A stretch of 64,000 bases of DNA from Glossina fuscipes (GCF_014805625.2 NW_023998414.1:28306560-28370559), one strand, 5' to 3'. Shown: positions 1 through 12,449, counted from the first letter of the stretch. Notes: generated from the sequence alone by a model not told the origin. Program-made: numbers and translations.

Positions 1-47
<47 letters not shown>
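1..47. repeat. (TC)n microsatellite
   Basis: About 23 uninterrupted TC units at the window edge; its true length is unknown because the window starts within it. Confidence 0.95.
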
Positions 48-51
<4 letters not shown>

Positions 52-1007
52 GTGACCTATGCAGTTCTTTCGCAAGAAAGCATGATATTTATATTCGCTT
101 TCAATCCACTTCGAGTAACAGTATAACAGTGGCGAAGCTTCTTTTCGTTTATGAGTTCAAGGCTTATTTGCTATAGTGTGCAAGCTATGGGAAATAATAT
201 TTTGAAATTTTCAAAGAGTATATTTCCGGAATTTCAGCTTTCTATCGACTTTTAGTGAAATAGTAAGGGAAAAAAGATGGATGAAGGATAGTATTGTTGG
301 GCAGACACAAAGGTATCTTTGATGTGTGCTTTAATATGCAAAAGTAATATGTCCGTAATCTTTAATGAAGAGTAGGACCAAAATTACGAATTTAGAGAAC
401 CTGTAGACAATCAGTCAGCCAGTAGATATTAATTTACCGGCTTAATTTGATATAAATCTTTTTTTAAATCTGTTTTAATCGATTTACTTAAATCGTTATT
501 AGCGGAGATTGCTGCGCACCTATAACCTCTTTTTAATAATATTTTAGTTCCACAATCATGCCGTAAATTAAATTTCCTAATTCGTAGCAAAAAGTGCTTT
601 GCGATCCAATTTTTTACAACCGCTGGTCTAGGACACCAAAATTCACGTGATCGCACATTAAATTTAAGAAAATTATAAATAAATTTTTGAGCATTTCGAC
701 ACACAGATATATGTGACGTTTTTGGCATGCACTTTGTTAACAACGACATACGTAAATAATTATATATTCACATACATATGTGCGCATATATATGTACATA
801 TCGGAAATGATATGCGTATAATTTCAATATTTACAAATACTATTATTCTACGTGCATAAATTAACATTTTTTTTTCGAAATATAAGTCAAAAAAAAAAAA
901 AAAATAAAATAAAATAAAAATCTCTTAAAATAAACTTTTATCTACAAAATATATACATATATATACTTTATACGTATGCATATCCCTATGATATATATAA
1001 CTAAATT
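1..1007. other. Presumed Chpf 3' UTR and downstream flank
   Basis: The block begins with a (TC)n microsatellite (1-47) and is otherwise AT-rich with several A and T runs (for example 891-920). No coding potential is evident. It probably holds the 3' untranslated region of Chpf on the minus strand, but the cleavage site cannot be placed. Confidence 0.5.
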
Positions 1008-1405
1008 TTATTTATGTATAATACTTTTGTCTTCATAACGTATGATGGCATCGCCGATTTGTTTTCTGGATGCTAAATGAATGCATTTATGTTGACTGCT
1101 GCCAATTAGCGGCTCTGGTAAACTTTTACTATTACTATTGCGATCGCTGACATCAGACGTTGCTGCCAGACATTTGGGCAGCGTTAAGCTGTTGCCGTTT
1201 TCTCGTCTGTGTTTATCAACGAAATGCCTGATGCCACCACCATAACGTAAATTTGGTTCTACACCGCGTAATATATGAACTGACACTTTTGATGATACAA
1301 ACATATCCAAAATGTTGTTAATGCTTTTGTCAGCACGAGTAAACAAGCGTTCAATATCGGTATCCATGCGCATTATAGGCAAAGATGTCTCTACTAGTTT
1401 ACGAG
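1008..1405 (-). CDS. Chpf: Chpf coding exon 7, C-terminus and stop
   Basis: This exon codes the final 131 complete residues; the acceptor cttacattaaag|CTCGT completes an Ala codon begun in exon 6, giving DYVQ-ARKLVETS. The segment LDMFVSSKVSVHILRGVEPNLRY is the family's LF...LHV.RAVEP block, followed by the conserved Cys positions (LPKCL, HKCIHLASRKQIG) and a short charged tail ending IIHK-TAA. No canonical AATAAA lies in the 1 kb downstream apart from one overlapping the stop; a minus-strand ATTAAA at 479-474 is a possible but unproven signal. Confidence 0.93.
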
Positions 1406-2212
1406 CTTTAATGTAAGAAACAAAATGTGAAAAACAAAATAAAATTAAAAAAAAATATAGAGAAATAAAATTAAAACTTAAAATAAATTAAAAGGAAAAT
1501 AATAACAAAACTAAATAAATTGAAAAAAAAAAAAATAAATAAATAAAACGAAAGCACTAATGCCGAACGAATTGACAAAGTAAGACTGAATGCTAGATCT
1601 AACCTTTTCTACTCATCTAAATGAATTCATAATTTTAATCAATCTTCACAATTTACGGCAGCAGGTTTACGTAATTCTAGCAACATAGCAATATATATGT
1701 ATAGGTTCTTGGCACTGTCAACGACTTTTCAAAGTAAAATGCAACTTAACTCCAACAATTGCAATAATTCCTTTTATTCGGTTTTTTTACACTCTACCTT
1801 TAAAATAATAGTTTGTAGGAAAGGAGATTTCCCTTAAGTTAATCGAACTATTAGTTACTAATACTAGTCTGACTGCCTTGTTTCGCGCGAAAATTAAACT
1901 TTTTCATTTAAATACTGAATAATCATTCAAAAGTGTATACATTGAGAAACCTCTATGTAACTCTCCATCTATAGAAATATAGATTAAGTGGTTCCTTTTT
2001 TTTGAATTCACTTATACTACGTGCCACAAAGTTTCTTAAATCAAATATAATTTACGAGAATAGTTGCAATGTTGGCATTTTTTCATATTTTTCGAATATA
2101 ATTTTTTTTTTTTTTTTTCTTATTATTTAAATAATGCATTTTCGTTTAAGCTGGTACAGCATGGAAACATGGCTATTTTTTCCAACCTAGTGCGATAAAC
2201 TTAAGGAACATA

Positions 2213-3340
2213 TTAGTTTGGGGAAAAAGAAATCCATTATTTTTATATGAACTTCAGGACTTTATTTAACATGCTTCGGATTGTCCGATTTGGGTCAAAT
2301 ATGCACCGTTTTGTTGTATGATTTGTTGCCATTTTAAAGGTAACTTCAAAATGCCTCTCTCATAGAAGTCCTGGTCTCTATTTGCAAAAAACTCTAGTAG
2401 TCGATTTTCACAATCCTCCCTAGATTGGAATTTTTTATCATTAAAGAAATTTTGCAATGCCAGGAAAAGATGATAATCGCTTGGTGCCAAGTCCGGACTG
2501 TACGGCGGATGCATTAAAACTTCCCAAACAAGTTCCCGAAGTTTCTGGCGAGTCACTGTAGATGTGTGTGTCCTAGCGTTGTCCTGGTGGAACACGACAC
2601 CTCTCCTGTTGGCCAATTCTGGCCGTTTCTGGTCAATCGTTATCTTCAAACGGTCCAGTTGTTGACAGTAGAGATCAGAATTTAGCGTTTGGCCATATGG
2701 AAGCAACTCATAATAAATAATCCCCTTCCAGTCCCACCAAATGCATAGCAAAACCTTCCTGGCCGCCACCGTTTGTGGTGCTTCACCGCTCTTTGACCAC
2801 GATCGTTTTCGCACAGGGTTATCGTATGTGATCCATTTCTCATCCCCAGTCACCATCCGTTTAAGAAATGGGTCTATCTCATTCCATTTGGCCAAGGCTT
2901 CGCAGATGGAAATTCGATCCATCATGTTTTTTTCTGTTAATTGGTGTGGCACCCAAACATCGAGCTTCTTTTTGTCTCCAGCTTTGTGTAAATGGTTTAA
3001 AAGTGTTTTATGGTCGATTTTTAGCTCCTGGGCGATGTTACGACTGCTAACATGCCGGTCAATTTCGATCATTTCTCCGATTTTATCGACATTTTCGACG
3101 ACCGGCCGACCTGTGCGAGGTGCATCTTTAACATCAAAAATTCCTGAACGGAATCTACGAAACCAAAATTGCACATAATTGGCTGTTACAGTATCGGAAC
3201 CATAAACACCATTCATGCCGGTTTTTTGAACAGATTTTCAGATCAACTTAAAGAACTGATATTAAAATAAGAATTTCAATCGTAAACAAACATCAGAATC
3301 ACATGCTTTCGCTGAGGATTGGGATATTTCGACCCGCGCA
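2213..3340 (-). mobile_element. mariner transposon, irritans-like subfamily
   Basis: The element lies inside Chpf intron 6. Its left edge reads TA followed by 'ttagtttggggaaaaag' at 2213, a plausible terminal repeat with the TA target typical of mariner. I could not find the matching inverted terminus on the right side. Remnants of the transposase N-terminus (a RHVILMF-like string) can be read out of frame up to about 3340, so the right side is degraded rather than simply absent. Confidence 0.75.
2266..3216 (-). pseudogene. mariner transposase, open for 316 codons but N-terminally broken
   Basis: The transposase shows the complete mariner signature: WVPHQL motif, catalytic first Asp in VTGDEKW, second Asp in HQDNART, and third Asp in YSPDLAPSDYH with 34 residues between the last two (D,D34D). 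A helix-turn-helix region precedes it (YVQFWFRRFRSG, then GRPVVENVDKI). Family members are about 345 residues or longer. Here a stop codon lies shortly upstream of the first ATG, cutting off the N-terminal DNA-binding end. The segment APQTVAARKVLLC also appears a few residues shorter than in relatives. It is therefore probably inactive, although one of the youngest transposase genes in the window. Confidence 0.85.
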
Positions 3341-5636
3341 TTAAAGACGAATTTAGATATCCATTAGGACATGATTTTTGGATGATGTCTATGAAAAATA
3401 TATTTTTCATTATATTCAAAAAGTATTAAGTTCAATTTTGCTTCGATTATCGTGATATGGTGCTTTGTAAACTGTTATAAAGATATAATATTATAAACTA
3501 TCTTTTGTGATTTCCACTTGGTAGTGTGATTGCAATACCGTAATATGCGTCGACTTTGAAGTGCGACAGAATAATGCAAATTCAGCATAATTCTTTTGCT
3601 AAAAAGAAAAATGAAAATTATGTCACACTTCACCTGGCTGAGTATTGCATTTCGTAATGCAATACGATCCCAGGCGCCCAAACTAAAACAATTATTATTT
3701 GTTTACGTTAGCATAATTTAGTGTAATAATTTATCTATAAATAGCCAGGTAAGAATTGAATAAAGTCAATTCTCAAAAAAAACAAAGCAATTCAACAAGC
3801 GTATTAATCCGCTAAAAGCTCAAAGGCGTTCCATCCTCTTGGTATCATTGTTACGGACTGCCTCATGCCGAGCTCAAATTGACATTTGTCAAAAGGCAGA
3901 TCGACTTGGCGTTCTGAAGCCGAGCAGTTTAGGAAATATTCTTCACACTTGGGAAAGATTCATAGGGAATTTTCTCATAAATAAAATATCAGCTCGCCAA
4001 CATTCAAATTTATTACATAGCCATTCCTTATAAGACTAACTTCGGGACATTGAATTGCCTTTGTACATTTTATTTATAGTTCTTAGGAGATCTATTTGCA
4101 ATTTATTTACAGGAACTTGTATTCAAAATACTTCTGGTTTTGTCCGGTTGAATATTTCGATTTAACTCTCTTGACTCAATTGTCTTTGCCTTTCGCAAAT
4201 ATTCGACTTATGTACCTTTTTGTAAGCAAGTTACGAGACATTTTTGTGTTAATCTTTTTTCCCGCGAAATGTTCTCCTAATCGTTGTTAATCTTTTCGAC
4301 AATCGCCAGCTGCACGTGGCAGGTGCACCATTATGCATGAGTACATAAAATCCCCTTTTCTTTTTATTGGAATTTGGTTTCTTAGAAGGTCAACTTGGTT
4401 TAATGCGAAGGCATTAATCATTAAATGTGGCATTTTCGTGAAAATGACATTTTAACATAATACATCATTTGGCTGAAGCTATTCGCCAAGCAACTATCAG
4501 TTTTTGAATTTAATTTATACCTTTCCATAATTGTCCACAGAATTAGACTCGGCAACGAGAAATCTTCACTTTTAGATGCAAAATAAACAAACACATCTAA
4601 TTAACTACTGAAAATATTGACATGAAATTTGACAGAGACTACTGTCAAGCCTTAAAAAAAAGGAAGAAATGGAAATACAGCTTGCGTTAAATATCTCGTA
4701 CTAACTATCAACATGAAAATAAATGAATTCTTGATAAAAAAAAAAAATATAAACATCCCAGCCTCTTACGTAAACATTTACTAAAATTTTCGTACGATCC
4801 TTTTCGATATTTTTCAAGGCAAAGTAAAACAGTTCGACCAGTTCAACCATGCGACATAACTTTTACTGAGTTCGTTTTAAATATATTTATACATTTTAAG
4901 CTGCAGATGTGACAAAAGTTGCAGCAACTAATGAAACAATTAAAAACATTATGGCTGGGCAAGACTCTATATAGCATTGGCTACTATAATGCTTCATTTA
5001 TTTTGGTGATAATATGAGAAAACTTGTACTTTATCACAACGGGTGCAAAGCTTCAACTCAGTTTGTCCGAATAGGGCGAATTAAATTTTTTTATTTATCA
5101 TCTAGTTTCATAAAGTCTTACATATTCGACTTTCTCGCTATGTGAAGACGTAAAGAAAGAATATGAGTCTTCAAAATAGACTTAATTATTGCAAAGATGG
5201 TATAGTGAAGTTTTATATCAAATTACTATCACGGATCAGTTCCTATCGTAAAACATTAAAAATTAGATCTTATTGCCATATAAAAAGGTTCACCTTTTGT
5301 CGGCGTGGCTAACTAAGGGAGTTGCCACATCAACTAAGTATGCCAAAGTCCTGTTAGTCAAGGAATTTTTCCGACATTGTACGAAGAGTGTTCGTAAAAG
5401 CGTTCTTTTCCTATTCATTTTTAATAGGGTTTGTCTTTGGACCAAACCAACTCAGAGTTCTTCGTTGAAATATCTGAAAACTTGCGATCTCTACATTGAA
5501 TGTGGAAATTCCGTGCAGTATGTTAAAAATGTATCTCACCGAATCTTAAAAATAACGTTATTCCAGTATGGTTTTTCTAAGCAAATTTTTATTTTTCACT
5601 TACTATTTGAATACGTTCCCTATAAAGGCTTCTTAC

Positions 5637-5817
5637 CTTGTACATAATCTCGACTGTAGAATGATATAACATCATAATTCCATTTGTCGAAATAACCGCT
5701 GCCTTGACTTACATCGCAACTTTCGCAGTCTTTACAAAAGCTTGCTAAACGGCATGGATAAAGCATGAAACCAATCGGTGAATATATCTGAAAGCCTTGT
5801 ATCGTATTCATGCGTAC
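5637..5817 (-). CDS. Chpf: Chpf coding exon 6
   Basis: This 181-bp exon codes residues 685-744 plus the first base of the next codon. The acceptor is taatttatag|GTACGC and the donor TACAAG|GTAAGA, phase 1. The sequence starts [21 protein letters not shown], aligning to the CRMH..GWQAFFPMHF block of CHPF. It has a Cys-rich stretch (CKDCESC) and ends FYSRDYVQ, equivalent to FYNSDYVAAR. A 58-bp intron separates it from exon 5. Confidence 0.93.
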
Positions 5818-5875
5818 CTATAAATTAATAAAAATTGGTTTTTGAATATTACCTTGACGAATGAAAATTACTTAC

Positions 5876-6187
5876 TCGATTTAAAAAATCAGGCTTAAAG
5901 GTTATGGAATTTGAAGCCATTAATACTAGGCTTTCAAGACCTATTTTAGGTAAGGCAAGATCGGCAACGGCAATACTTAAAATTTCATTATGACCATATA
6001 ATGAATTCAACATTACATGATCATCAGGAACTGAATTACTTAGCGTTGGTCGCAGACGTATGGAAACCCAAGCAATACGTGAGCCGTCCGCCTTATATTT
6101 AGCCGATAAATCTAAGGCAAGCGTTTTAATATCTCTAAAAGGATCTGTATCACCTTTACTTATAGAGTCAAAGCGATACATAAATAT
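5876..6187 (-). CDS. Chpf: Chpf coding exon 5, second transferase-like core
   Basis: This exon codes residues 581-684. The acceptor ttttttcctacag|ATATTT and the donor AATCGA|GTAAGT are phase 0. It covers the GT7-like nucleotide-binding region. The strand leading to the usual DVD triplet of active chondroitin synthases reads LESLVLMASNSITFKPDFLNR, so the acidic triplet is replaced by ASNSI (about 671-675). CHPF proteins likewise lack a canonical triplet here (pattern DTVLTPDFLNR), so this supports the CHPF assignment and predicts weak or no independent GalNAc transfer. Confidence 0.95.
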
Positions 6188-6237
6188 CTGTAGGAAAAAA
6201 TATAGAAAAGTTAAATGCATGTACATGTGTATATATG

Positions 6238-7015
6238 CAGGCGTCCCTCATATAACGCGATCAATTCATATCGTGCTGTGTCGAAACCATATTATACGAA
6301 ACTTTTTTATTTATTCATTTGAAATATGTTATAATATAGAAGAATATATATATATATATATGTATATATAATTTGAGCTTAGACATAATGTATATCAAGG
6401 CAATGTGTATCGTGTTGTATAAAAGGTCGCGTTATGCGAGACTTTGAAAGCCTGCCTAAGTAATGGCAATTTGCACCGTATTATAGCGAAAGCAAGCCTT
6501 AAGGTATAAAATTTTATGATAACTTAAATTTCTTTCGAAACATCCATGTAAACGAAAAAATAAACTAATTACAAGTTTTTATACAAAAAAAACCAAACCA
6601 TTCAACTCAAAATTATGATGAAATAGAAAAATTAAAAATTTTTATTTTATTTATTTATTCTCTATGTATTTGGTAAACAAATTTACAAAGTAGATCATAG
6701 GCTCGCGTGTATTGAAAACTTTACCGCACTTGAGATCTAAATCCGCGACCATCGAATTACTGTTCGTGAATTAAAAAAATATACAATTAAAAAATAATAT
6801 TGACGATCACAAGACTAATTTTCAAATTACAGCTAATTTCATTTATTCTCAATTTTTTTTTTTTTTTTTTCTTTTTGTCTTATAAAAATAAAAGTCAAAA
6901 GCCATTGAAATAACAATCTAACGGAATACACAAATCGATTCTTTGAAATCATGCTAGAATAATCGGAAACTTTTCACCGTATTATATTGGAAAAGCGTTA
7001 TGCGAGAGGCGCCTG
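6238..7015. mobile_element. MITE-like element with 21-bp inverted termini
   Basis: The left end 'caggcgtccctcatataac' (from 6238) is the inverse of the right end 'gcgttatgcgagaggcgcctg' (6995-7015), with 17 of 21 positions identical. Subterminal words such as 'caccgtattata' (about 6475 and 6976) and 'gcgttatgcgaga' (6430 and 6995) recur inside. No transposase is present, so it is a nonautonomous DNA transposon; the superfamily is uncertain. Confidence 0.6.
6640..6772 (-). repeat. tRNA-derived SINE fragment nested in the intron 4 MITE
   Basis: Read on the minus strand, the core TCTCAAGTGCGGTAAAGTTTT follows a box-B-like stretch and ends in an (AAAT)n-type tail (plus strand tttattttatttatttatt at 6641-6660). 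The same core occurs in the copies near 43.2 kb and 46.0 kb, which identifies the family. Confidence 0.55.
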
Positions 7016-7057
7016 TCTATGAACATTCGATATGATTTACGTAGTAATTGTATTTAC

Positions 7058-7666
7058 CATTAATAGGAATGTGTTGTCTTGATTACGCATACAAGTGCTT
7101 TCATAATGTTTAATGAAATCTTGAGCGTATTCAACTTGATGCTCAAATGTGGGTATTAATATGGCTATACGAGTACTCTCCGTGACATAAGGCGAGGGCA
7201 CCACCTCGACGCGGCCTAATGGCTTTATAATCTGAAAACTCTTCATTAACGTATCAGTTTGACTAATTGAAGCAAATTTTCCCGTTTCTCGAAAATTTAA
7301 ATGTAACTGATAATCCATACCGCGGGTAGCATCAAAACGTCTATAAATGGTATGTATACCCATATATTGTAACGTGGAATATTTATATGTGGCATATTGT
7401 TTTGTTAATTCGAGCACTTTATCGAGATCGAGGGCTTCAATACTGTTTAGAGGTTCAATATTATTGGCGTCGTTAGGTAAAAATATATGAGAGCGATTTA
7501 GCAAATGCCAAGTAAGTATATCGTGTCGTGTTTCGGGGGTGCTTGGCAAAGGCACGCCCAACGGCCATCGAATCTCTAATATGTTATTCGATATGGTACC
7601 ATTGGCAATACGATATGATTTCAGTTCTAAATTGTTACTAAGACGTTGAATCACTTCCAAATGGTG
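7058..7666 (-). CDS. Chpf: Chpf coding exon 4, C-terminal half of the CHGN domain begins
   Basis: This exon codes residues 378-580. The acceptor acttatag|CACCAT and the donor TTAATG|GTAAAT are phase 0. It holds hallmark family motifs: the YRRFDATRGMDYQL block (about 485-498) and VEVVPSPYVTESTRIAIL (about 530-547), which open the GT7-like second domain. Sequons NGT and NRS are present. The exon joins exon 5 as TFLLM-IFMYRF, in the hydrophobic strand where CHPF has LTLLLLY. Only a 116-bp intron separates it from exon 3. Confidence 0.95.
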
Positions 7667-7782
7667 CTATAAGTAAATATATATATATATATATATATGT
7701 ATATACACATATATATATTATTGAAAATAAATAATAATTGTTGATTAGTTTAAGTTCCGATACGTTCGAAAAGTAGGCTTAC

Positions 7783-7938
7783 CTTTGAAAAATAGGCATG
7801 TAGACGATAGAAATCATCTGTATTTGTTACCGGATATATAGTGGTGGCATTATGAAATGTTGCATCCTTCGCCAGTATATTTAAATCTTTAAACAGTTTT
7901 GCTGTAGGTTTCAATGCATATGTTTTTTGTTGTATACC
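7783..7938 (-). CDS. Chpf: Chpf coding exon 3
   Basis: This 156-bp exon codes residues 326-377, beginning GIQQKTYALKPTAKLF and ending FYRLHAYFSK. The acceptor cgtattttag|GGTATA and the donor TCAAAG|GTAAGC keep phase 0 on both sides. It corresponds to the linker between the two CHGN glycosyltransferase-like halves, where CHPF proteins have a YQLHKAFAR-type segment. It is too short to stand out as an open reading frame and was placed by frame, splice sites and family alignment. Confidence 0.88.
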
Positions 7939-8189
7939 CTAAAATACGAAAAAGCAAAAATATTTTATGATTTTTGTGCATATAACGAGCACCCATGTTG
8001 TCACCAAATGTGGAGAAATATGTAATTATATACATATATATGCACAGGCATATATATATATATATAGGTAGTGCTTGTACACTGCTTTCTGTCAACAATA
8101 ATTTCCATTTTATTCCAACAAAGCCATCAGTGTGAACAAACAAATAATTTAAAAACATATTTGTATTAGTGTTTGCGTTAAACGGTTTA

Positions 8190-8220
<31 letters not shown>

Positions 8221-9599
8221 GCGCATTCATACACATGTATATATTTATACAGGCATTCAGATGAAGCCAACATGCATATATATATTGTATCATATTAAAT
8301 TGCCACTATCGCACACGTCCATAAAGAGCCAGACACTATAAATTTCCTCAAAATAAAGTAAAGACGTTTAATGAATGTCTGTGTTCGTTAGGGAATAATT
8401 TAAAATATTCAAATAAAATTTAAGTAACATTTAAAGTTAATTTGAGAAAAAAAATAATTTTTATTTCTAACTTCCAGATAAAAAACATACGCAAGGGATG
8501 CATGCACTCACATCTTTTACTTAATTTAATAAAAAAACAAAAATAATTTAATTCTAAAGTAAACGAGAGTTAAGTGAATAACTTGTAAATCAAATCTTTA
8601 GATATCGGGATGATACATTATCACCCTTCCGGCCAGCGAATATTTCTGAAATAAAGTCCCACCAGAAGATAGGTTTTAGCGTTTTCGTTAAGCATTAGAG
8701 AGACTATATAGGATATGTATATTTGAAAATCGATTTTGGAGGATTTCGGGGTGAAAATTGCCCACAAACGGTAAACATTAAAAATATTTAATATCGTTAG
8801 CTTATAACTTATAAATAAATTCTACGAAACGATGGGTATCGAAGATAAGCCTGAAGACTAATATAATTTTCTTGCATTTTTTAAAACACAAGGAATTAAG
8901 TTACATTTTGTCATTTGCTGGCTACTTCATTATTACGCGCGTTCATTGAACTTAAGTTCTCGTCATTTTTTTTTTTTGGCGAAAAATTGTATGAAGGTAA
9001 CTACCGACTCTTGCATCGATTTCGACGTATAAAAACTTTTGCAAACTTTGATATCAAGGGCAACCATGTATCGAGGATTTAAGAGTAGTACAACATCTGC
9101 AAGAAATCAAGCTCAAAAAATTTTCAACGCATTAGCAATAATGTTTAGGGCATTATCTTGTTATAGAGATTTGTCAGATCTTGTGGTCTGCATTTAAATT
9201 AATTGTTTCATTGCTTGGAAGGAGCTCGAAAAATGAAATATTTTTGTAGTTCCGCTCAGCTAAAACTTTGATCGCTTTTAAAGCCAATCCAGCTTTCAGT
9301 TTAACTCTGGTATTCGTTTTTCACCCTTTCTTAACTTGTATTGATATTTTTCAAATAAAATATTCCATTGAATAATCCACTTATCCAGTTATCATTCGTT
9401 GACTCGTTTCAGAACTATGAGTAGACTGTACTTGAATATCTTAAAAACCATTAGAGATATTTAAATATTTAGCTTTCTTAACACGATCGAAAGTTTTTTA
9501 TTTGCTGATCAAAAGCGTCGCACAATTGCTTTCTTTCTGTTAAAAGCACTTTAATTTTTTTTTTTTTTTAATGTTGCACTTGTTAAAACGTTTGAAACA

Positions 9600-9790
9600 C
9601 TCAGGAGGAGGCTTTAGAGACGCCATAAACTATGTACATTCTTGATCATCATCAAATTCTGAATCGACATAAGCACGAGTGTTTGTGATATATCTGTGGC
9701 TCGAATCAGAAAAGCTAAGATCTCGATGTCAAATTTTGAGTAGAAGTATTCACATTTCTTACACACAGGCTGAAATTGAAAAATGAGCCT
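9600..9790 (+). repeat. Interspersed repeat fragment with 'cttgatcatcatcaaattctgaatcg' type core
   Basis: The sequence '...aggctttagagacgccataaactatgtacattcttgatcatcatcaaa' followed by 'ttctgaatcga' is a diverged copy of the same repeat seen whole at 57237-57886. In flies such dispersed copies usually belong to short nonautonomous elements of the INE/DINE kind; that assignment is inference. Confidence 0.5.
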
Positions 9791-10200
9791 TGTACGTGCA
9801 CAATGTAACATAAACTGTGAATATCTTTGCTTGGTCGTTGCTCATAAACTACAAAAGGTAAACGAAAAAAATTTCCAATTGCGTTTAATAAAAGTGCTCA
9901 CCCAACATTATAGAGTAATTAACTTTAGTTTTTTTTTTTTTTTTTTTTTTTTTGTTTTTTCTTGAGCTTTTCTGGCGATCGAGTTTGAAAGGTTTGGTCA
10001 CAGAAAAATAGAATAGGTGTTTGCATGTATTTTGATCAGCGACATCTATTGGTGAAAATAATAAAGTAATGCGAAGTATCAATGTAAACCATGGTTAAAT
10101 TCGATCATTTTGACTTTCCTCTACGTAAAATAACGGTTTTCCATTTAGTATTGTTGAGTTATTCAATGTACACAGACGCTGATCATAGAACGCTCAAAAT

Positions 10201-10830
10201 TGCGTTCTCGACACTCATTACTTTCAATGTTTGATTTGAAGAAATCTGGTGCCACATTGCATCAAACACTTTTGAAAGCTTATGGTGATGTTGTTCCATC
10301 ATAACTCAACTGTCGGTTTCGATTTCAATGGTTGGAAAGTGGTGAAGCTGATGTTCATGGCGGCAAACAACAGCTTGGAGAACCAAAAAATTTCGAAGAC
10401 AATGAATTGCAAGACCCAGCTCAAACGATCAAAGTACTTTCGAACAGCTTAGCAAGATCAGCAATAGCGGTTAACAGGCGCAAAGACATCTTCTTGCATG
10501 ACCCTCTTGATCGTCCACACGTCATAAAAGTTGTTAGCTCGAATGGGAAATTCTGTTGCATCCGGCGTACTCACCATATATAGCGACTTCTGATTACGAC
10601 ATGTTCAGATCGATTTAACATGACTTGGCTGGCACGCGGTTTCGAAGTATTGAAGTAATACTGCGAAATTGGGTCGATGATTGAGTCGCTGCCAAATCAA
10701 TATTGTTCTTTCGACATGGTATGGCCATCTTGCCAGAAAGATGAAAAAAAGTTGAAAAAAAATAATGGAAAATATTTTAATTAACATACATTGTACCAAT
10801 TTTTCCCAATAAATGCCTTCTTCAAGTGAA
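10201..10830 (+). pseudogene. Mariner-like transposase fossil
   Basis: Translated pieces match a mariner transposase in order but in shifting frames. These are an N-terminal FDLKKSGATLHQTLLKAYGDVV and FQWLESGEADVHGG, then FEDNELQ...DPAQTIKVLSNSLA, then LHDPLDRPHV near the second catalytic position (Asp retained, Asn to Pro), then a DYDMFRSI-like segment and a C-terminal KNNGKYF. Stops and a large internal loss between the DNA-binding half and the second Asp make it inactive. It differs in sequence from the intron 6 mariner. Confidence 0.6.
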
Positions 10831-12449
10831 AAAAAATGATCACAATACATACAAGCATTTAATAATTTTTTTACTTATTTTTAAGATATTCTATATTCTA
10901 TATCGTTTCGTTGCTGATAATTCAATGATCATCCCAATTTATTGTAAAATGGGGCATAACGTTAAGGTCTCTGCTTTAGTTTGATTTGACATTAGACCAC
11001 CAGTCAGCCTATTGAATGAATGTTCATGCCTCCCCTTATAAGAATGTAAATCTGACTTGATTGACGATGAACTACGAACAAAAAAAATTTAAGTTTCGGT
11101 AAAATTATAGCTATCGCTAATCTATCAATAGGCTTTTTTATACTAATCTTGGTAATGGCTACTGCAATTAGTTGCAAATTCCAAGACGTTCTCGTACTCG
11201 TAGCATATACATTTGAAATGTGGCAGTATGGCAGTATGCACTCTTCCTTGCGATAAAACATGTTATATGTTAAATTTGAAAACTTGCGCAAGTTTTTGTT
11301 TAAATGTAGAACAAAATGCTCAAGCGCGAAAGAATATAAGTACGATGCGTTTCTTGTCTCGTTGCCGTTCTTACGTTCCACTTAGAACTGCTTTCATCTG
11401 CAGCATCTGTCTGCCGATTCGCAAAACAAATTATATCCAATTATTTTAAACGAATTAAAAAAAAAAAAAAACATATAATACATTCATGATTACGCATTCG
11501 CACACACATACATTGGACGTTAATTTTCTCTTTTGCATTCCGTAAGGCGCGCGTACGTGAGATTAAAGAGTTTTTTCGCACTTACTTGCTGCGTTGAGTT
11601 TTTGTTTGCAATTTAAGCCTAAATACTTAATGAAATTTTACATGCATTCTATGCATTCATGCATAATCCATTTGGTTATTTAACAAAGAGATGGACATGT
11701 GCCCGGATCTTTAATTTCCTTTACGTTTCAAGTAACGTCGAGATTAATATTAACGCCAATAAAATGGTCGCATGTTTATTTAATAAAATATGCAAAAAAA
11801 AAAAAAACCAATTTTTTTTTATGTAATAATAATTTATTTAATAAATATAAAAAAAAAGAAAAGGCAATTATTTTATTATCTTAGAGTTGCTAAGATTCGC
11901 TTACTTAAGATCCGCTATCAAGAAATGCATAATCAAATTGAAGAGTTTTCCTCAGAAGTGTACGGAAGGGTATTAGCACTCTAGGGACGTATCACTCTAA
12001 CTAAGCGTAAGCTTTCTATTGCATAACCATTGCATTGTACATGAAGACAAAGTTGAATGTCAGCTTTTATTATGATATTCGAACCGTAATTTATAGCCAT
12101 ATTTAATGGAGTATACCCGAGGAGCGACGTAGTTTTGAAGAAAACAGCAAAAAACAAAATATTTCTGAAGGACAGACATATTAGAAGAATTTTTATCATG
12201 AAATGATTTTCAGTTTATTCATTTATTTATTTTTTTTTTTGCTTTAGAATTTATTTCCAATTTCTTTAATGTTCTATAAATCAAAGTGGATAGTATAATT
12301 TTTTAAACCTTAGAAGAAAAAACATATTTTCTTAATTTAAGTTTTTAATTATATACAAGAGAAAAATTTTAACAGAGTTTTACTACAATTCACTTGAAGC
12401 TTTAGTAGAACATTTTTGACATGTTACACTATTAGATGAACAAGTACAA

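Larger units (their letters stand above)
1406..5636 (-). other. Chpf intron 6 (4.2 kb)
   Basis: This intron contains one recognisable element, the mariner at about 2213-3340. A perfect 10-bp hairpin (arms GTATTGCATT / AATGCAATAC) lies at 3641-3664. The remaining sequence (1430-2200 and 3420-5630) is A/T-rich with no family I can name. A plus-strand open frame at 5273-5647 has no recognisable domain. Confidence 0.7.
6188..7057 (-). other. Chpf intron 4 (870 bp), mostly transposon-derived
   Basis: The intron lies between the exon 4 donor ATG|GTAAAT and the exon 5 acceptor cctacag. About 780 of its 870 bases belong to the MITE described at 6238-7015, which itself carries a SINE fragment. Confidence 0.8.

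Noticed and set aside
2741..3178. 145-codon plus-strand open frame opposite the mariner transposase
   Set aside because: It is the antisense shadow of the conserved transposase sequence.
5273..5647. 124-codon plus-strand open frame in intron 6
   Set aside because: No recognisable domain, it lies antisense to the Chpf intron and its end overlaps exon 6 on the other strand; length is possible by chance.
11004..11381. 125-codon minus-strand open frame in intron 2
   Set aside because: No domain, low-complexity hydrophobic/basic composition typical of AT-rich chance frames.
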